DNA from: Panagrolaimus kolymaensis
Taxonomy: Eukaryota > Nematoda > Chromadorea > Rhabditida > Panagrolaimidae
Assembly: GCA_028622995.1 (NCBI GenBank)
Contig: JAJQJQ010000022.1
Span: 1,364,001 to 1,428,000, forward strand
Length of the DNA: 64,000 bases
Reading direction: 5' to 3'
The stretch's first letter is position 1. The number at the start of each line of letters is the position of its first letter. The notes beneath the pieces are model-generated. The model made no database searches, was not told the DNA's origin, and saw nothing but the letters and a program-made list of their open reading frames with translations. The translations under genes and the position numbers were made by a program. This document shows, piece by piece, positions 10,793 through 24,400 of this stretch.

Positions 10793-13700
10793 TTATAAAG
10801 AATCAATCATTTTGTAAGGATTTAAAATGCCGCGAGGATCAAAAATTTGTTTGAGTTTTTGATTAATTAAAAGTTCTTCAGGTTGTTTTCCAAGATGAAG
10901 ATAAGGACGTTTAAGTTGACCGATACCATGTTCGGCTGAAACACTTCCACCATGTTCAGCAACCCATTCGTATAAAAATGGATAAATCCTAAAAAAGAGG
11001 ATAAAAGTTATTTACAAATTTTGACATACTGTAGCTAAAGAAAAATGGCTTTAAACACAATCAAAAAATGCAAAATCTTGGTTAAAAGTTATTTCTAAAA
11101 TTTCCAAAACCCGACTTACAAATTATATAAATCTTTATCAAATTCTTTTGAAGTAATATTAATATGAGCGTTGCCATCACCAACATGCCCATAACACACT
11201 ACTCTTTTTGCTTTACCCGCTAATCGTTCTCTCAAAATATCAGTAATTTCATAAAAGTATTTTAATGGCAATGAAACATCATTTTTATAAACATATCCAT
11301 CTTTCATTATTGATAACGGCGCAGTTTCTCTTAACTTCCAAAAATTTGATGCTTCTGTTGCTGATTCGGCTAAAACTCCATCAATAGCAAGTCCAGAATC
11401 AAGAATGCTTTCAAGAAAATTTGAAAACTTTTCAGCATCATGTTCAGCATTCGAACCGGATGTTTCAATGAGTACCGTAAATGGAGGTTTAGTTGGAAGA
11501 ACATATTTTAAGCTTTCATTTTCTTCTAAACATTTTAAAGTTTCGAAATCCATCAGTTCAAAAGATGAAAGAATTTCAGATAAATCTGTTTTAGCTTTTC
11601 TTAAAACATCCGTTACTTTTTTAAAGGATTTAATTCCCAAAAATGCTGAATGAATTGAAGTGGGTCGTGGAGCAACCAATAATTGGATTCTTGTAATTAC
11701 ACCAAGTTGGCCTTCAGATCCAATAAATAAATGATGAGTATGAATACTGGTGTTATCTTTTCTTAAACCATTTCCCATTTTTATTATTGTTCCTTTTTCA
11801 TCTGGGAGAACCACCGTAAGTCCAAGAACATTAGCATGGATGGAGCCATAACGAAGGAGACGAACACCACCAGCGCAAGTTGAAACATTTCCACCAATTA
11901 AACAACTTCCTTTAGCACCCAAATCTAATGGAACCATATAACCATGGGGTGATAGCTTTTGATCAATTTCTTCAAGAATAAATCCTGCATCACATTCAAG
12001 AATGCCTAGATAAATTAAAGAAATTATCATTGCTGTATTATTTAAAAAAAAATGCTTTTGATTCCAGGAACTGGTAGGCCAAATTTAAAAAAAAATAAAA
12101 GCTTTATTATCTGCGAGCAAATAAATGGATGGTTAATTTATTTAAAAATTTGATTCCAGCCAACGCATTCATCAAATAATTTGCTTTCAATCAATCGTAA
12201 CACATTTTTACGAAAATTTTATTACACGAAAAATAATGTTAGCAACGTGCAACGTCAATCAACTTTTTCAAGAATACAAAAAACTTTTCATTCTATCTTC
12301 TTTCATTTTCTTTTTCTCGTCCTTCTCTTTTTTGTTTTTCGTGCCATTTTTGCGCTTTTGAATTTTTTTAATTCGTTATTTATTTTTAGAGATAGTTTAA
12401 TTTTCTTAACCTATAACAATGTCATCTGATGAAGGAATGTACACCGGCGACGAAGAAAACAATCATCCTCCTGTTAGAATGAAACAATCTGCTGTTATAA
12501 TGCCATCTGATGAAGGAATTTACACGGACGACAAGAACGCTCACATTTACAACATTCGTGCTCGAAAAGAACATCCTGCTCGAAAAGAACATCCTGTTGT
12601 TATAATGTCATCTGATGAAGGAGGATACACAGACGATGGCAAAAACAATCGTGCTCGAAAGGTGCAGCGTCCTGTTATTTCAACTCAAATTAACTCTAAC
12701 TCTTCACATGGAAATGGTTCAAATTATCAAGCTGCTCAAAACCGTTCTCGTTCATCCTCTTCTGATTCAAGTTCTGATGAAGACTTAATGTATCCTCCAG
12801 GCTTTAAACCTCCTGCTATTCCTAATTCATGTAACGAACCAATTATTTCCACTTCTCTTTATGACGAAAGCCAAAATGCTCTCTTAGGCCTTTTTCAAAA
12901 GCTTCCTGCAACTAGCATTACCAAAGTATGAATTTTATTTCTTGTCAACTTATTTTGTTTCTTCACAACTTTTATTATTTCAGGCCAAACAAAGAATATT
13001 AGCATGTTCGCGAGATCTGGGCATATCCGAAGAAACTGCTATCACTTATAATGATCTTCAAAAAATCTATCGGGCAAAGTTTGGTTCACCTTTGGATAAA
13101 GCTGTAAGCTAACCTTTTTTCATTTGGTTTTTACCATTTTTGTATATTTTTAGGAATGGGATGATCTTTTTGGTACTGCATCTGCATTTCATGCCCTTGA
13201 TAAACATTTTCGAGGAGTTGTTCATGTTATCAAAGAAAAAAATGGAATGCGTTTAAGAATGATTGGCGATGTTCATCAAGCTCTAAAAGATGTTGAAGAA
13301 AATGAACTGTTCGATACTCTTGATCCTCTACCTCAATTCTCTCCTCAAGAAGTTGAAGACATACTTCGTCCTGAAACTGCTGAAGAAAAAATTGTTCGCT
13401 TGGCATTAGCAAATACTGCACCCTCTCTTCCTGTTCAAGCATCTTTAATCGCAAGAGGTTATGCTCGAGAAAACTTCTATGATATGCCAAAAGTTCGAAA
13501 CCCAATTATTCGTGAAAAAGATGGTGGTTTTTCTGATGAAATTTTTACTGATGATGAAAATGAACTTGGAGTATCTCCACAAGCTATTCCAGTTAAAGTA
13601 AGTAAATGAATTTTTTGCATTTGTAAATCCTTAATGTTATGAAAATTTTAGCCACGAAGACGTCTTTTAACGAATCTCAGAACTAGACGAATTATCAATG

Positions 13701-15302
13701 GGTGTCATAGCAGCGAAGCGGATGATGATGCATATTCAAAACATGGTCGTATGATTCAAAGCCTTCTTGAAACTTCAAATACTCCTTTTGGATTGGAAAA
13801 CGATGAAGAGAAAGAAGTCGAATTACCTGGTCATGATGATTACAATGAATTTCGTCAAAGAAGAGTTGAATCGTTCGTTGTCCAAACTATTCCTGAAAGA
13901 CCTATCAAAACTATCGTAACTTCTTCTGGAAGAGAAGCAACGTTTCCTTTATGGAACGAGTCATGTGATGATGAATTTAAACAACTTTCAACTGGTCATG
14001 TTCGTCCTTATGTAAGTGAATTTTTCTCAATTAGTGAATGGAAACAATAATATTCTCGTTTTTTAGAAAAGATGTCCTTTCAAATTTGTTAGTGTAACGA
14101 AACAACCTGCTCAAGTTGATTCTCATGATAAAGAAGAAGATGGTTGGGAAATTTCATCGACGGCTTCAGAGATAGTTTTGGATGAAAATGACTTAATGAA
14201 TATTCAATCTCTTCTTGAATTTTCTTGTCATATACCAGTTCAAAGTGATACAAGTTCTCTTTCTACTGTAAGTTTCCTTCAGTTTTTGTTGTACAAAATA
14301 TCATAAACTATGCTTATTATTTTTAGACTCTTGCTAACAGTGAATTATCTCGTATTGAATTTGAAGAATGTTTGAACAATCGTTTGAAAGAAGTGGAAGA
14401 AGAATTTAAGAAAAAAGAAAATGAATTGATTCAACATCGAATTGAAGCTTATCGTAAAACTGATGAATGTTATGAACGAGAATACATGAAACTTTTGAAA
14501 CAAACGGAAGAAAAGAAGAAAGAAGTTCAACTATCTCTTTAAAAATTTGTTAACCTTAATTAATGCTTATTGACTGTTACTTTGTATAATTATGATGCGA
14601 AATTTATTATTTGTTTCTGCTCTTATGTAATTTTACTTCAATAAATTTTTGTAAATAAAATGTTTGATAGCGAGACTAATATAATTTTGAATTACGAATG
14701 AATGAGAAAGGGTTTCGTTGTGTTTTTTTCTTCATTTTAACCTTGATCATTATTACGAAATTATTTATGGTGGTAGTGGTAACTTACCTGAAGCATTATC
14801 AAGCTTAAAAACTTTGTTCATTCTTCGAAGTGATAAAATAATTTCATCATAAACTGGCACGGATCCACCTACTAATCCTGTATTACCGCTCTGTGGAACA
14901 ATGGCTAATCGACGAGAATAACAATGTTTTAAAATATTTGAAACTTCTTCATCGCTTTCCGGCAACAAAACACATTTGGAATTTCCTGAAAAATTCTTTT
15001 TAAAAGCTTGATGTATCTCAATTTCAATTATCAAAAAATTCCAAACCTTTAAATTGTCCCATCCAATCATTATTGAATGATTTCAAATCAGTTGTTTTTA
15101 CATGATTTTTTCCAATAATTTTTTCAAAAATATTTAAATCTGAATCTTCTAAAGTTCCATAATGATTTCCGCGAGGAGTTTCAATGGATGCAAAAAATCG
15201 CCGAGCATTGATTGATCTCGATAATAATCGTTTACTTGTTGCTACTGCAGCAGGAAAAATAAAACAGCGTCGTCGTTGCCCAAGCATTTGTCGTTCATTC
15301 AA
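10793..15302 (-). CDS. D2HGDH: D-2-hydroxyglutarate dehydrogenase, mitochondrial
   Basis: An FAD-dependent enzyme that oxidises D-2-hydroxyglutarate to 2-oxoglutarate in the mitochondrial matrix. Exons read 15302-15047, 14985-14788, 12005-11120 and 10988-10793, giving 511 residues, close to the usual length. The N-terminus is Arg-rich and lacks acids over the first 40 residues (QRRRCF..SKRLLSRSINARRF), fitting a mitochondrial presequence. The FAD-binding type 4 domain shows PQSGNTGLVGGSVPVYDE, LGAKGSCLIGGNVSTCAGG and LRYGSIHANVLGL. The C-terminal FAD-oxidase domain shows VCYGHVGDGNAHIN and HGGSVSAEHGIGQLKRPYL, family hallmarks. No missing residues are evident. Intron 2 (12006-14787) is 2.8 kb and contains a whole gene on the opposite strand. 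Confidence 0.95.
12419..14542 (+). CDS. Orphan acidic protein nested in a D2HGDH intron
   Basis: I do not recognise this 615-residue protein. Exons read 12419-12925, 12984-13103, 13154-13597, 13652-14011, 14067-14267 and 14327-14542; all five introns are 48-58 bp and all are phase 0. The N-terminus repeats a motif three times: MSSDEGMYTGDEE, VIMPSDEGIYTDD and VIMSSDEGGYTDD. A fourth related piece, GGFSDEIFTDDENE, lies near residue 345. A Ser run (SRSSSSDSSSDEDLMYP) follows at about residue 118. The last exon (residues 545-615) is a strongly charged helix, probably a coiled coil. No signal peptide or membrane segment is seen, so nuclear or cytosolic location is likely. Hydrophobic VVIM followed by SSDE resembles a SUMO-interaction motif. 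It lies wholly within an intron of the opposite-strand gene. Coding status is well supported by the consistent frame across five introns. Confidence 0.85.
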
Positions 15303-15531
15303 TAAAAATAAATTGATTTTTGTGCTCTCGAAAAAAAGTTAAAAACAACAAAAAAATTGTTGAATGAACCCTTTTTTAAACTCCGCCTTTTCAAAGATTT
15401 TTTGGTTTTAATATTGATGAGCAAAAAAATAACTGTTATCAAAAGCTTTTATTTATTGTCGAATCAGAAAATATTAATGAAAAAATAAACGTATGTACAT
15501 TCAAGAAACAAAGATACTGTACATATAATAA

Positions 15532-17273
15532 TTACCCGAATTGGCCCATAGCTTTCATAACCGTTCCAAGTGAAGGAAAACCAACAGATGTTCCAGCATT
15601 ACCATTCACTCCAACAATGGGTAATGCAAAACCTTTAGATGCTGATACTCCACCATTAAGCCAATCAACTCCTATATTTTCTGCAAGACCCATATATGGG
15701 CCAACGTGATAACCATTTGAAACTTGAATGGGTTGTCCAAATGAACCTTCTTTGAGTGGAATATGTACATGAGTGCCGCCGCCACCTTCCACGCCAAGTT
15801 GAGATGCAATTGGAACATGCCAGCCTGTTTTGTAACCATACAATCCTTCATACCAATTGGCTCCTGTTTCACTAGTTTGTTTCCAATAATCTCGAACTCC
15901 AATGGTATCTGAATATCCGCCACCCCATGAACCAAAATCAACTTTGCCATTATGTCCAGCATCCACGGCACCTTCCTCATTCACAGCATAATATGGAATT
16001 CCATTAACTCCAACATTAAAATATGTTATTCCAACGCCGCTGTTAAATGAATTCGCTACAGCTCCAAGGGGTTTAGATTCAGCTATATAACCAGCGCAAT
16101 CAGTTGAATATCCTCGACATTTATCAACAAATTGTGGCTCGATTTTATGTCCATAACAAACTTGAGCTGCAATAACCGAAAACTTTTGACACAAAGCTTG
16201 AATTTGTTCCTTCTTTAATCCCAATTGCGAGAGAGGAACATGGCCAGCTTGAAGTTCTTCAATGGTCATAACTTGAGGTCGTAATTTTTCTTCCTCAAAT
16301 GCTTCTTGCTCGATGAAACCATCGTCCTCTTCTTCATCTTTAAATACATCCTTCTCTTGAGGCTGAGTTTTAGCTCCAAAAGCTTTATTCTCAGTTTTCT
16401 TTTGAAAATCTCGAATTAAAGCTTTATATTTTTCTGAATTTCCTGAATATGCGTTACTGTAATAATTTGAATTTGCCACTTCTGTTTCTTCATTATTGTT
16501 TGTAGCGGTTGGTGGCCGAGAATTTTCAATTCCACCAGGTGGATCAGGAATTTTAGGAATAAAACTATCAAGAAAATTTGCAATTCCAGCACCTTGTTCA
16601 GCTTTCTTTCCAACTTCAAATGTTCCGATACCTCCAAGTGAAATGGTATCATGCCGTTCACGAGTTTGTCCAGTGCCGGTTTCTTTTTGTGAAAAGCCAT
16701 ATTTGGTGTCGCCAATATTAAAAGTTCCAGCGTTTGGAACAGCTGCTGCATCAGCTACTCCAGCTGAAAAAAGTAAAGGGTAAAAAGTTTTTATGGAAAT
16801 ATGGATGATGCTTGGATTAATCATAATACAAATTATTCGAAAGAGAAATCATAAAAGTTTCAATCTTATGACTTACGTGGAATAAATTTTGCCACATCCG
16901 AAATACTTTGACCAACGCCTAATGAACCCAATCCAGGTACTTCAAAATCAGCATTATTGCCAGTTGATCTTCCAAAAGCTATTGGCGTTCCACTACCACC
17001 ACTATTAGTTGCAGCTAAATTAGCAAAATCAATAGGAGATCGTCGAACAGCATCGGCTTTTTCTTTAGCGTCAGCGGCATTTATTTCTTTACAATATGAT
17101 CGACTAGGTTCTCTTCGACATAACTCATCTGCTAACCTCGCTACTAAAAAAAAGAAAAAGATATTATTGATTCATAAGACTGAACTTGAATACTCACATG
17201 ATAATGATTGAATGTTCCTAATCAATAACCCCGATATTACAATACCAATAATAAATATTACTCTTTCCCGCAT
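15532..17273 (-). CDS. Orphan secreted Gly-rich protein (nematode type)
   Basis: A 524-residue protein in three exons (17273-17198, 17143-16877, 16763-15532). The first ~25 residues are a hydrophobic signal sequence (RERVIFIIGIVISGLLI). A short Cys-bearing segment (ELCRREPSRSYCKE) follows. The middle is acidic and Gly/Asn-rich, with FKDEEEDDGFIEQEAFEEE at about residues 255-275. The C-terminal half has four Cys (AQVCYGH, DKCRGY, TDCAGY) and a long Gly/Trp/Tyr-rich stretch (FGSWGGGYSD, YWKQTSETGANWYEG, LGVEGGGGTHVHIPL, VNGNAGTSVGFPSLG). The composition resembles secreted nematode proteins of unknown function, possibly structural. I cannot name a family or activity. Confidence 0.75.
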
Positions 17274-17594
17274 TCCGATAAATAATAAAAAAAGAAAAGT
17301 GAAAGTTATCTAGCATTCACAACCAATAATGGAAATCCTCTCTCAAGTGAACACCCGTTTTCTTTCAAAGTCTAACCTATTTTCGGAAGAAAAAAGTTTT
17401 GGATCAGGTTTTTTGATAGTCGTCAAAATCACGTTCTTGACATTTGAAATCAACTTGATTCTTCTCTTTTCATTGATAGCAAAATCGAAGCAAGTGGCTC
17501 CAAGAAAAATGACAAAACACAGTTTACAAAGAAATTTATTTATTATTCAAGATAAACACTAATCTGTAATATTTTTTAGTAAATTAAAAGATCT
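17274..17594. other. Short intergenic gap
   Basis: About 320 bp between two minus-strand genes. I see nothing beyond presumed promoter sequence for the Gly-rich gene and 3' flank of the ATP synthase gene. Confidence 0.5.
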
Positions 17595-18491
17595 CTAAAT
17601 TTGTTGTCCAGTTGCAGCTTTAATCAACGCTTCAGCCACTTCTGCTCTGATATTACTTTCCGCGATGTCGACTTCGCTTCCACCAGATGCAGCTTGACGT
17701 TGTGCATTTTCGAGTTCTTGACGAGCAGCCTAAAAAATATATCATTAATTTTTTATCGCTGAAGAAAAAGTATAAAATCTTACAGCTTCATCGATATCTT
17801 CAATTTTAAGGATTTCTTCAGCAAGGACTTGACAACTACCATCAATATTCATAGAAAGAGTACCAGATGAAACAAAGTGTTGGTGGACATTTCCTATAAA
17901 TTGATATAAGTGATGAAGTCGAATAAATATAAACAAAAAGTTATACCTTCAATATCAGTAACTTGAACAATACCAGGTTTTAATACACCAATTACAGGAA
18001 CGTGATTAGCAAGAATACCAACGGTACCAGCAAGAGTAGGAACATCGACTTGTCTAACAATGGTGTTGGCGAAAATTGCCTGAAATATATTACAATAAGT
18101 AAACAAAAAACAAATATTCTAAAGTTAAAAATGAATCTAAAGAAACGAAAATGAAATAAAAATCATTTCATAAGTTTTAAACAGTTGATCCCAAAGTTTT
18201 TGAAGTAAAATTTGTGACAAATCATAATTATTTTTGCTCCATTTGATTGTAATAAGAATGAGTAAGAAGAAAAGATAAAAGCCAACAACAAATTCATATA
18301 CATTTTGGAAGTAAATTTTCTTTTGAAACACTTTTACATAGATTAACAGATAATATACTTACAGAAGCTGGAGAAGAAAAGGTAAGACGAAGCTCATCTG
18401 TAGGTTGCCCACCAGAAGCAGGAGCAGCGTAGCTTCGTTTTGGAATAACTCGAGCAAGAGCTCTGAAGCTTCTAACTGCTGAAAACATCAC
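17595..18491 (-). CDS. ATP5F1D: ATP synthase F1 subunit delta, mitochondrial
   Basis: Central-stalk subunit of mitochondrial ATP synthase (bacterial epsilon equivalent). Exons read 18491-18363, 18079-17947, 17893-17784 and 17729-17595, giving 168 residues, the usual precursor length. Residues 1-21 are a presequence rich in Arg, Ser and Ala (RSFRALARVIPKRSYA). The beta-sandwich domain shows TDELRLTFSSPA, QVDVPTLAGTVGILANHVPVIGVLKPGIVQV and FVSSGTLSMNIDGSCQVLAEE. The C-terminal two-helix hairpin is ARQELENAQRQAAS...RAEVAEALIKA. All are typical of the family. No anomaly is seen. Confidence 0.96.
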
Positions 18492-21432
18492 CTAAAAAAT
18501 GAATGATTCATTAGATGGAAAATTATACGCGAAAAACAGTTATAAATTGTTTTACAAAGACTCGATAAAAAAAATGGCTGCAAAAGAAAAATACGTGCTT
18601 CAAAGTTTTTTTATTCAATCAAATTTTTTCATTCAAAGTAAAAAAAAATGAAACAGAGTTTACGGACGCACGAAATCAGGGCTTTCGTTGAAAGAATTTT
18701 TTTACGCTGTTGCAAAAAGAAATAATTTGGTTTTGGACACAAACTTTCTCATCAGCAGCAACAGCAGCAGTAACAGCGGCGGCGATCAACGTTGAACTAA
18801 AAAAAGAAGAAGAATATGTTGAGAGCATTATTTTGTGGCGGTGTCAACGATGATATTGAACAAAGAAGAAAGAAAAAAAGAAAAAGAGTCACTTCCGGTG
18901 GGAAGATTGGTTGTAGTGATGTCTTCTTGAAAGAAAGAAATAAAGAAGAATATAGTTATTCGTCGTTGTCGCGGCTCGTCATTTGTCCCTTAAGCTAATT
19001 GATTTGTATTATTAGCTTTTTAAAGAATGCGTTTCAACAACCTCTTCCAAACCTTTTACATAGTTAGTTTCTTTGTTTTTGCGGTTATTAATTTTATGTG
19101 TATTTTTTTATAGCCTACTTATTTTTTGTTGCTTATCTTTTTATGAGATATTAATCTTTTTAATCCTTTGTTATTTTTAGTGTTCCTTTTTTCCTTTCTC
19201 ATAGTTTTATTTATTGATATGATAAGAATTTTTTCTTTTTATCTTTTTTTTCTTCATTTTGTTCTGGCCTTCCTCGATTAAAGCGTAAAGAAACTTAAAC
19301 TTGTTTTAACAGAAAAAATGGGTAAGAAAAAAAAAAGAAACTTGTTTAACCCCAAAAAAATAATACTGAAAAATGTTAAGAGGTCGTCGTTTTGGTTGAT
19401 GGTAGTTGCTTGCCTTCTGCCGTCATCACACAATTGTATCCCTTCAGGTTGTGTATGATTGAATATTGGACACCACAGAAGAAAAAAATTTTCTTCTTTT
19501 TTTGTGTGGCTAATTTAGGGTTATTGCTTTTTTTTTCATTTGTTTTTATTTCATTTTTTTCTCTTCTTCTTGTGTTCCGAATATGACTCTTCCTGAAAAT
19601 GAAAAAAAGAGGAAGGAAGGAAAAAATCTCGAGAGCTCAAGCAGCAGCAGATGTCCTTCTCTTTGCTTTTTTTTTTTTGCGCGAATCGAACACGACAAAG
19701 CCACAAAAGAACCGAACCGTTTCCAATTTTGGTTTATGGTTGAAAAAAGAGGGGTGAAGGTTTTAGCAAATGAATGAATGAGCTCTCATTTTTCATTTAA
19801 AAAAATTGAGAGACTATGCCAAACACGCTTGTTGGTGGTGGTGTTGGAGTGTTTTATCGATTTTGCCTCTGCAGACAGAAGCTTCTCATATGTACTTTTG
19901 TAGGATTTGAAATATCATGACTAACTAATTTATTTAAAATATATGTATGTATATCATTTTTGACTTTCATTCCTGCATATTTTTTTCTTTTCCTTTTTTT
20001 TATTCTATTTGCTCTATTAATGTCATTTGATTTGTGGACTTCCGGTAAAATAAAGAAATAAAAGAGAGGGTTAAAGTAACAGTTTTAATCGATCTATCTT
20101 CTTTCTCTCCCATCGTCTTCGTGGTTGCCTTCTTCTTCTTCATTTTCTTAACATAAATATGTAAGTTTTAAGAAGACAAAAGGTGTATGAAAGGCAATCA
20201 TCAAATGATGATGATTTCTTATATGTCTTTCATTTTGTTTTTCTTCTTTTTTATGCCACTATTGCGCAGTTCTTTCTTCTCTCGTATGCATTTTTAACGG
20301 TAGTAGTAGTAGTGGTGGTTAGGGTTTTTGCGCACCACCATCAACAGCATCAGTCGAAGCGATAGTAATAGTAGCTCCCTTAAGGTTGACGCCTGTTTAT
20401 GATGGCGACGAAGGGAATGAGATGGTGTTGTGCCTTTTAGAGATAGAAAAAAAATTTACCGCGCCTTTTTCTTTTTCCCCCAAGAATGAATGATTTTTTT
20501 TTCTTGCGATTGTGGTTGATTTTTATGGGAGGGGATTCTTTTTTAAATTTTTTTTTATTTGTGATTTCATCCTTGACAAGTGTGTGCTGCTGATGATTGA
20601 ATCGATAAGCAAGCCCTCCTCTTTTATTTATTTTTTGCGGTCAAGATTGATTGCTTTTTTTTTCTGAACAAAAAGGAGGTATTAAGGATCATCGAAAATT
20701 GAGATTGCGATAATATAGGGAAAGGAAAATTAGAGAGGGAGAAAAAGAAATCACAAAAAATAGTAAAAAAGATTAGAGGACAATAAAGAAAATGAATGAA
20801 AGGGTCAGGTGTTTTCAAAAAATTATCCAAAAGGTGTTTGTTGTAATTGATTAACACGAATATTGCAAGTTATGAAATTTATATAGTTTTATTTTAAGCA
20901 AGCAAATTTCGAATGTTTACAATATTTTTTTTATTCATCCGCTTATTTTATTTTACCCCAATATAATTTTTAATGATTTATGATACTCTTGGTTTTCTTT
21001 CAATATTCTTTTTTTCTTCTTTCAAACAAACGTTTATGATCGGTGATGTGTGCCTTGCCTTATAATGGCTTCTTTTTTTTCGTGCGCGAGAACGAACAAA
21101 ACATTGAACACAAATTTTTTTAATATCCTTCCTAAAAAGAAATAATTCAATTCTTCTTTTTTTTCAGTGTATTTTGTAATTTTTAAAAAGTGTGTAACAC
21201 CAATATTTATTTTCATTTTTATTTCTTTGATTTTTTTTCTACGTTAACGATTAACGGAAAACTATTATTTAAAAAAAATTTCTTTCATCTCGAAAAAGAA
21301 AAATTAAAGAAAAACATCAATAAAAAATAAAACAACATTTAAAAAAAGAGGATGAAATTGAGAATATCAACATTGACATCGTCAAAATTTATATGATTTA
21401 TATAACGAAGGATTGGCCTTATTTTATTGGTC
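18492..21432. other. Intergenic region between divergent genes, low complexity
   Basis: About 2.9 kb of poly-T/poly-A tracts and short CAG, AGT and GGT microrepeats (for example 18754-18791 and 20300-20320). The open frames here are low-complexity Phe/Lys runs without splice-consistent continuation. It should contain promoters or 5' exons of the ATP synthase delta and receptor phosphatase genes, but I see no identifiable element. Confidence 0.55.
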
Positions 21433-24400
21433 ATGGTTCGAAAGCGACAACAAAAATGGTATTTCATAAAATTATTAAGACTTTTAATTTATATATTTGG
21501 CTTTATTATTATTATTGTCGAAGGAAATAATAATAATGATTCAATTTTATTAAAAACATCTGATGATTTTGGTTAGTAAATTTTACTGTAATTTTCATAT
21601 GTCAGACAATTTGATGCGGCTTTTTTGTAGATACTCCAATATGTGAAAATGATAATCAATGCGTGGTTGGAGGAGTATGTAGACCGGATGTAACAGGTAA
21701 AAAGCGATGCATGTGTTCATCATCATGCTTGATGAGTAAGTTTTCAAAGATAATCCCGATAAATTGTGAGCTAAAAACTTTTTTTTAAGCTGTCCCAGTA
21801 AAATGTATTCAAACAAATCCATATTCCTGCTTGACGATGGGTGAAACATATGTTTCTAAATATAATACATCAACACCATATTGTCATCATAATCGTTGCG
21901 TTTGTCCGCCACTCTATGATCCGGTACCAGGTAAACAAAAGCTTTAAAACTCATTTTAAATTACATTATCAAGGTTATCAATCAAATTTCATAAACCTTT
22001 CCTCCATTTTTGTAGTTAAAGCCCAAACTCCAGGTGTACCATTTATTCCACCATTTAAATGTGATAAACGTGATTTATCTATTATGCTTGCAATATCTCC
22101 CGCTGATGCAGTTTATCGAGGAACGGAAGCAACATTTTATTGTTGTGTAAACGTTGATCCAAGAGATTTTATTCCTGAAGAAGCTGTGTATTTTGTTCAA
22201 AATGGTACCCGTCGTAGAGAAGCTTCATCATCCCCATATCAAATGTTTACAACAACCGATGATTCGTTATTTACTGTTCCAACTTGTTGGGCTTTAAGTA
22301 TTGCAAATGTTCAATTACATGATAGTGGAACATATTCATGCATAGTTCAACCATTAGCAGCCAATGCAAAAAGTTTAAATGAAACAGTTAATTTTACTGT
22401 TAAAAGTAAGTTGGAATCTTCTTCGGTGACGGATACAAAACGGCTAATGTCACAACCAAAACGACGACAACCACGACAAAGAAGATATCAAAAAAAGAGT
22501 AAGAATGAGTGTTGTTGTTAAATTTGGTTGATTGGTTTTTCTTTTTTTGATGGAGTGATTTTTGGTGGATTTTATTTATTTATTTGTTTATTGCTTTTTT
22601 ATTTTTTTGGTGTTAGTTAGTTGGTTGATCGCTGTTCTCGTGAATTAGTTTTCAATATTTTTTCAGACATTCAATTTTTTTGTTGTCTTTAGAGCCAGGC
22701 TTAAAAATAGAGAATTTTGGTAATCCAAAAATAACTTTTATGAAACTTTTTTTTCAACCAAGAAAGAAGCCTTTCGACCTTTTTTATAAATCTTTTAATT
22801 ACATCCTTTTGCACTTAATTTGCTCTTAAAGGTTAAAAACTAGCCACCCATTTTATTATGAGCAAAAAAAAGAAGGAAATGATTCACATATTTTTTTCTT
22901 TGAAATTGTTAAATATTTAAAAGCAAGCAAGTAAGCGAGCATTACTCAACCATATGGTTTTAATTCAACTTTTTATGACTCTGGCTCGGAGACAGAGTTC
23001 ATTAGCTTACTTACTGCTTACTCATTCACTCCTTCGTTTCAGACTACATAAAAATTTTTCCCTGAATTAACACCAGCAAGAGCAACAGCATGGGCGGCTC
23101 AGACATCACGTATAGCTAAAAAAAATTTATCTGTATGTGGGTTTGGATAATGTCTGAGCCTTTCTTAACAAAGGTTAGGCAATTTTCGGTTTAAAAAATG
23201 ATATTTGTTTTAAACAAAAAAATTAATAAAAGTAAAAAAACTCAAAAGTGCAAAACTAAAAATGCCTTTTTTAGTAGAAAAGCTATTACTCACCAAATAA
23301 AAAATCCTTTATTTTTATAAAAGACATGAGCCGCCTCACTTACATTATTAGTAATAATGAAAGGTTTCTTTTTCTTTTCAATGAGTTAAATAAAAGAAAA
23401 GTGGTAATAAAAAAAATAAGGGATGGAAGTTGTTAGTAATCGCATGTATGTTTGTAAATAATGTAAGCAAGTAGTGGTGACTCAACCAACCAAACAAACT
23501 TGAGTCAACGTTTTTTAAATGTTTTTTTAAAATTAAAGTTAAAATTAAAATTCAAAAACAAAAATTGTTTTGTTTTTTATTCCATGAAATTTTGTTGTCA
23601 GTGAAGTTAGAATATATTTTTTTGGTAGTTGTCGTGGTTGTTTTTGAACTTTTGGAACTCCTTTAAACCTTTTTGTATTTGTGGTTTAATACCAATAATT
23701 TTGTCTTCATTAATTTTATGTCTACCTTTAGCTCCTCGAATGATTGCAAACGTATCAATTAAACCTCGAGCTCACGATGCTATATTAAGTTGGGATAAGC
23801 AAGAAGGACCCATGCTTAAAATTGGGTTACAGTAAGTTTTTTTAAACTTTTCTTTTAAACCATACTTCCGTAGAAAATAGTTTAAAACAATTTATAATCG
23901 ATAACAAAAAATCCTCTTTTAGATTATTTAAACGACAAGGTAAAAAACAAGAAATTTGGAGAAGTGACAATGTTAAAAGTCCACATAATTTAACTGGCCT
24001 TGAACCTGCAACACCTTATACATTATTTATCAGTGTGCAAGATGGTCATGCCGCTACTTTTCAACTAACTGAACAATTTGAAACTACTGAAGGAAGTAAG
24101 AAAATTTATATCGCCTGCTTTTATTCATGTGACATAACTTTTTTAGAACCTGGACCTCCAGAAAAAGAAGAAATTCGATTGATTGATACCACGACGGGTT
24201 TACAATGTGAAGTGGAATGGCGTCCACCATTAAAACAAAATGGACAAGTAACAAAATATTTTGTTCAATTAGCTGGAAAGTTAAGATATCAGCCTCAAGA
24301 TTTGGGTTATGAAGTTCCAATAGATTATCCACCTGCGTTGGAGCCATGCAAAAATTATGATGGCACATCGGATGAAAATGCAATCGATGCAAAAAAGAAT

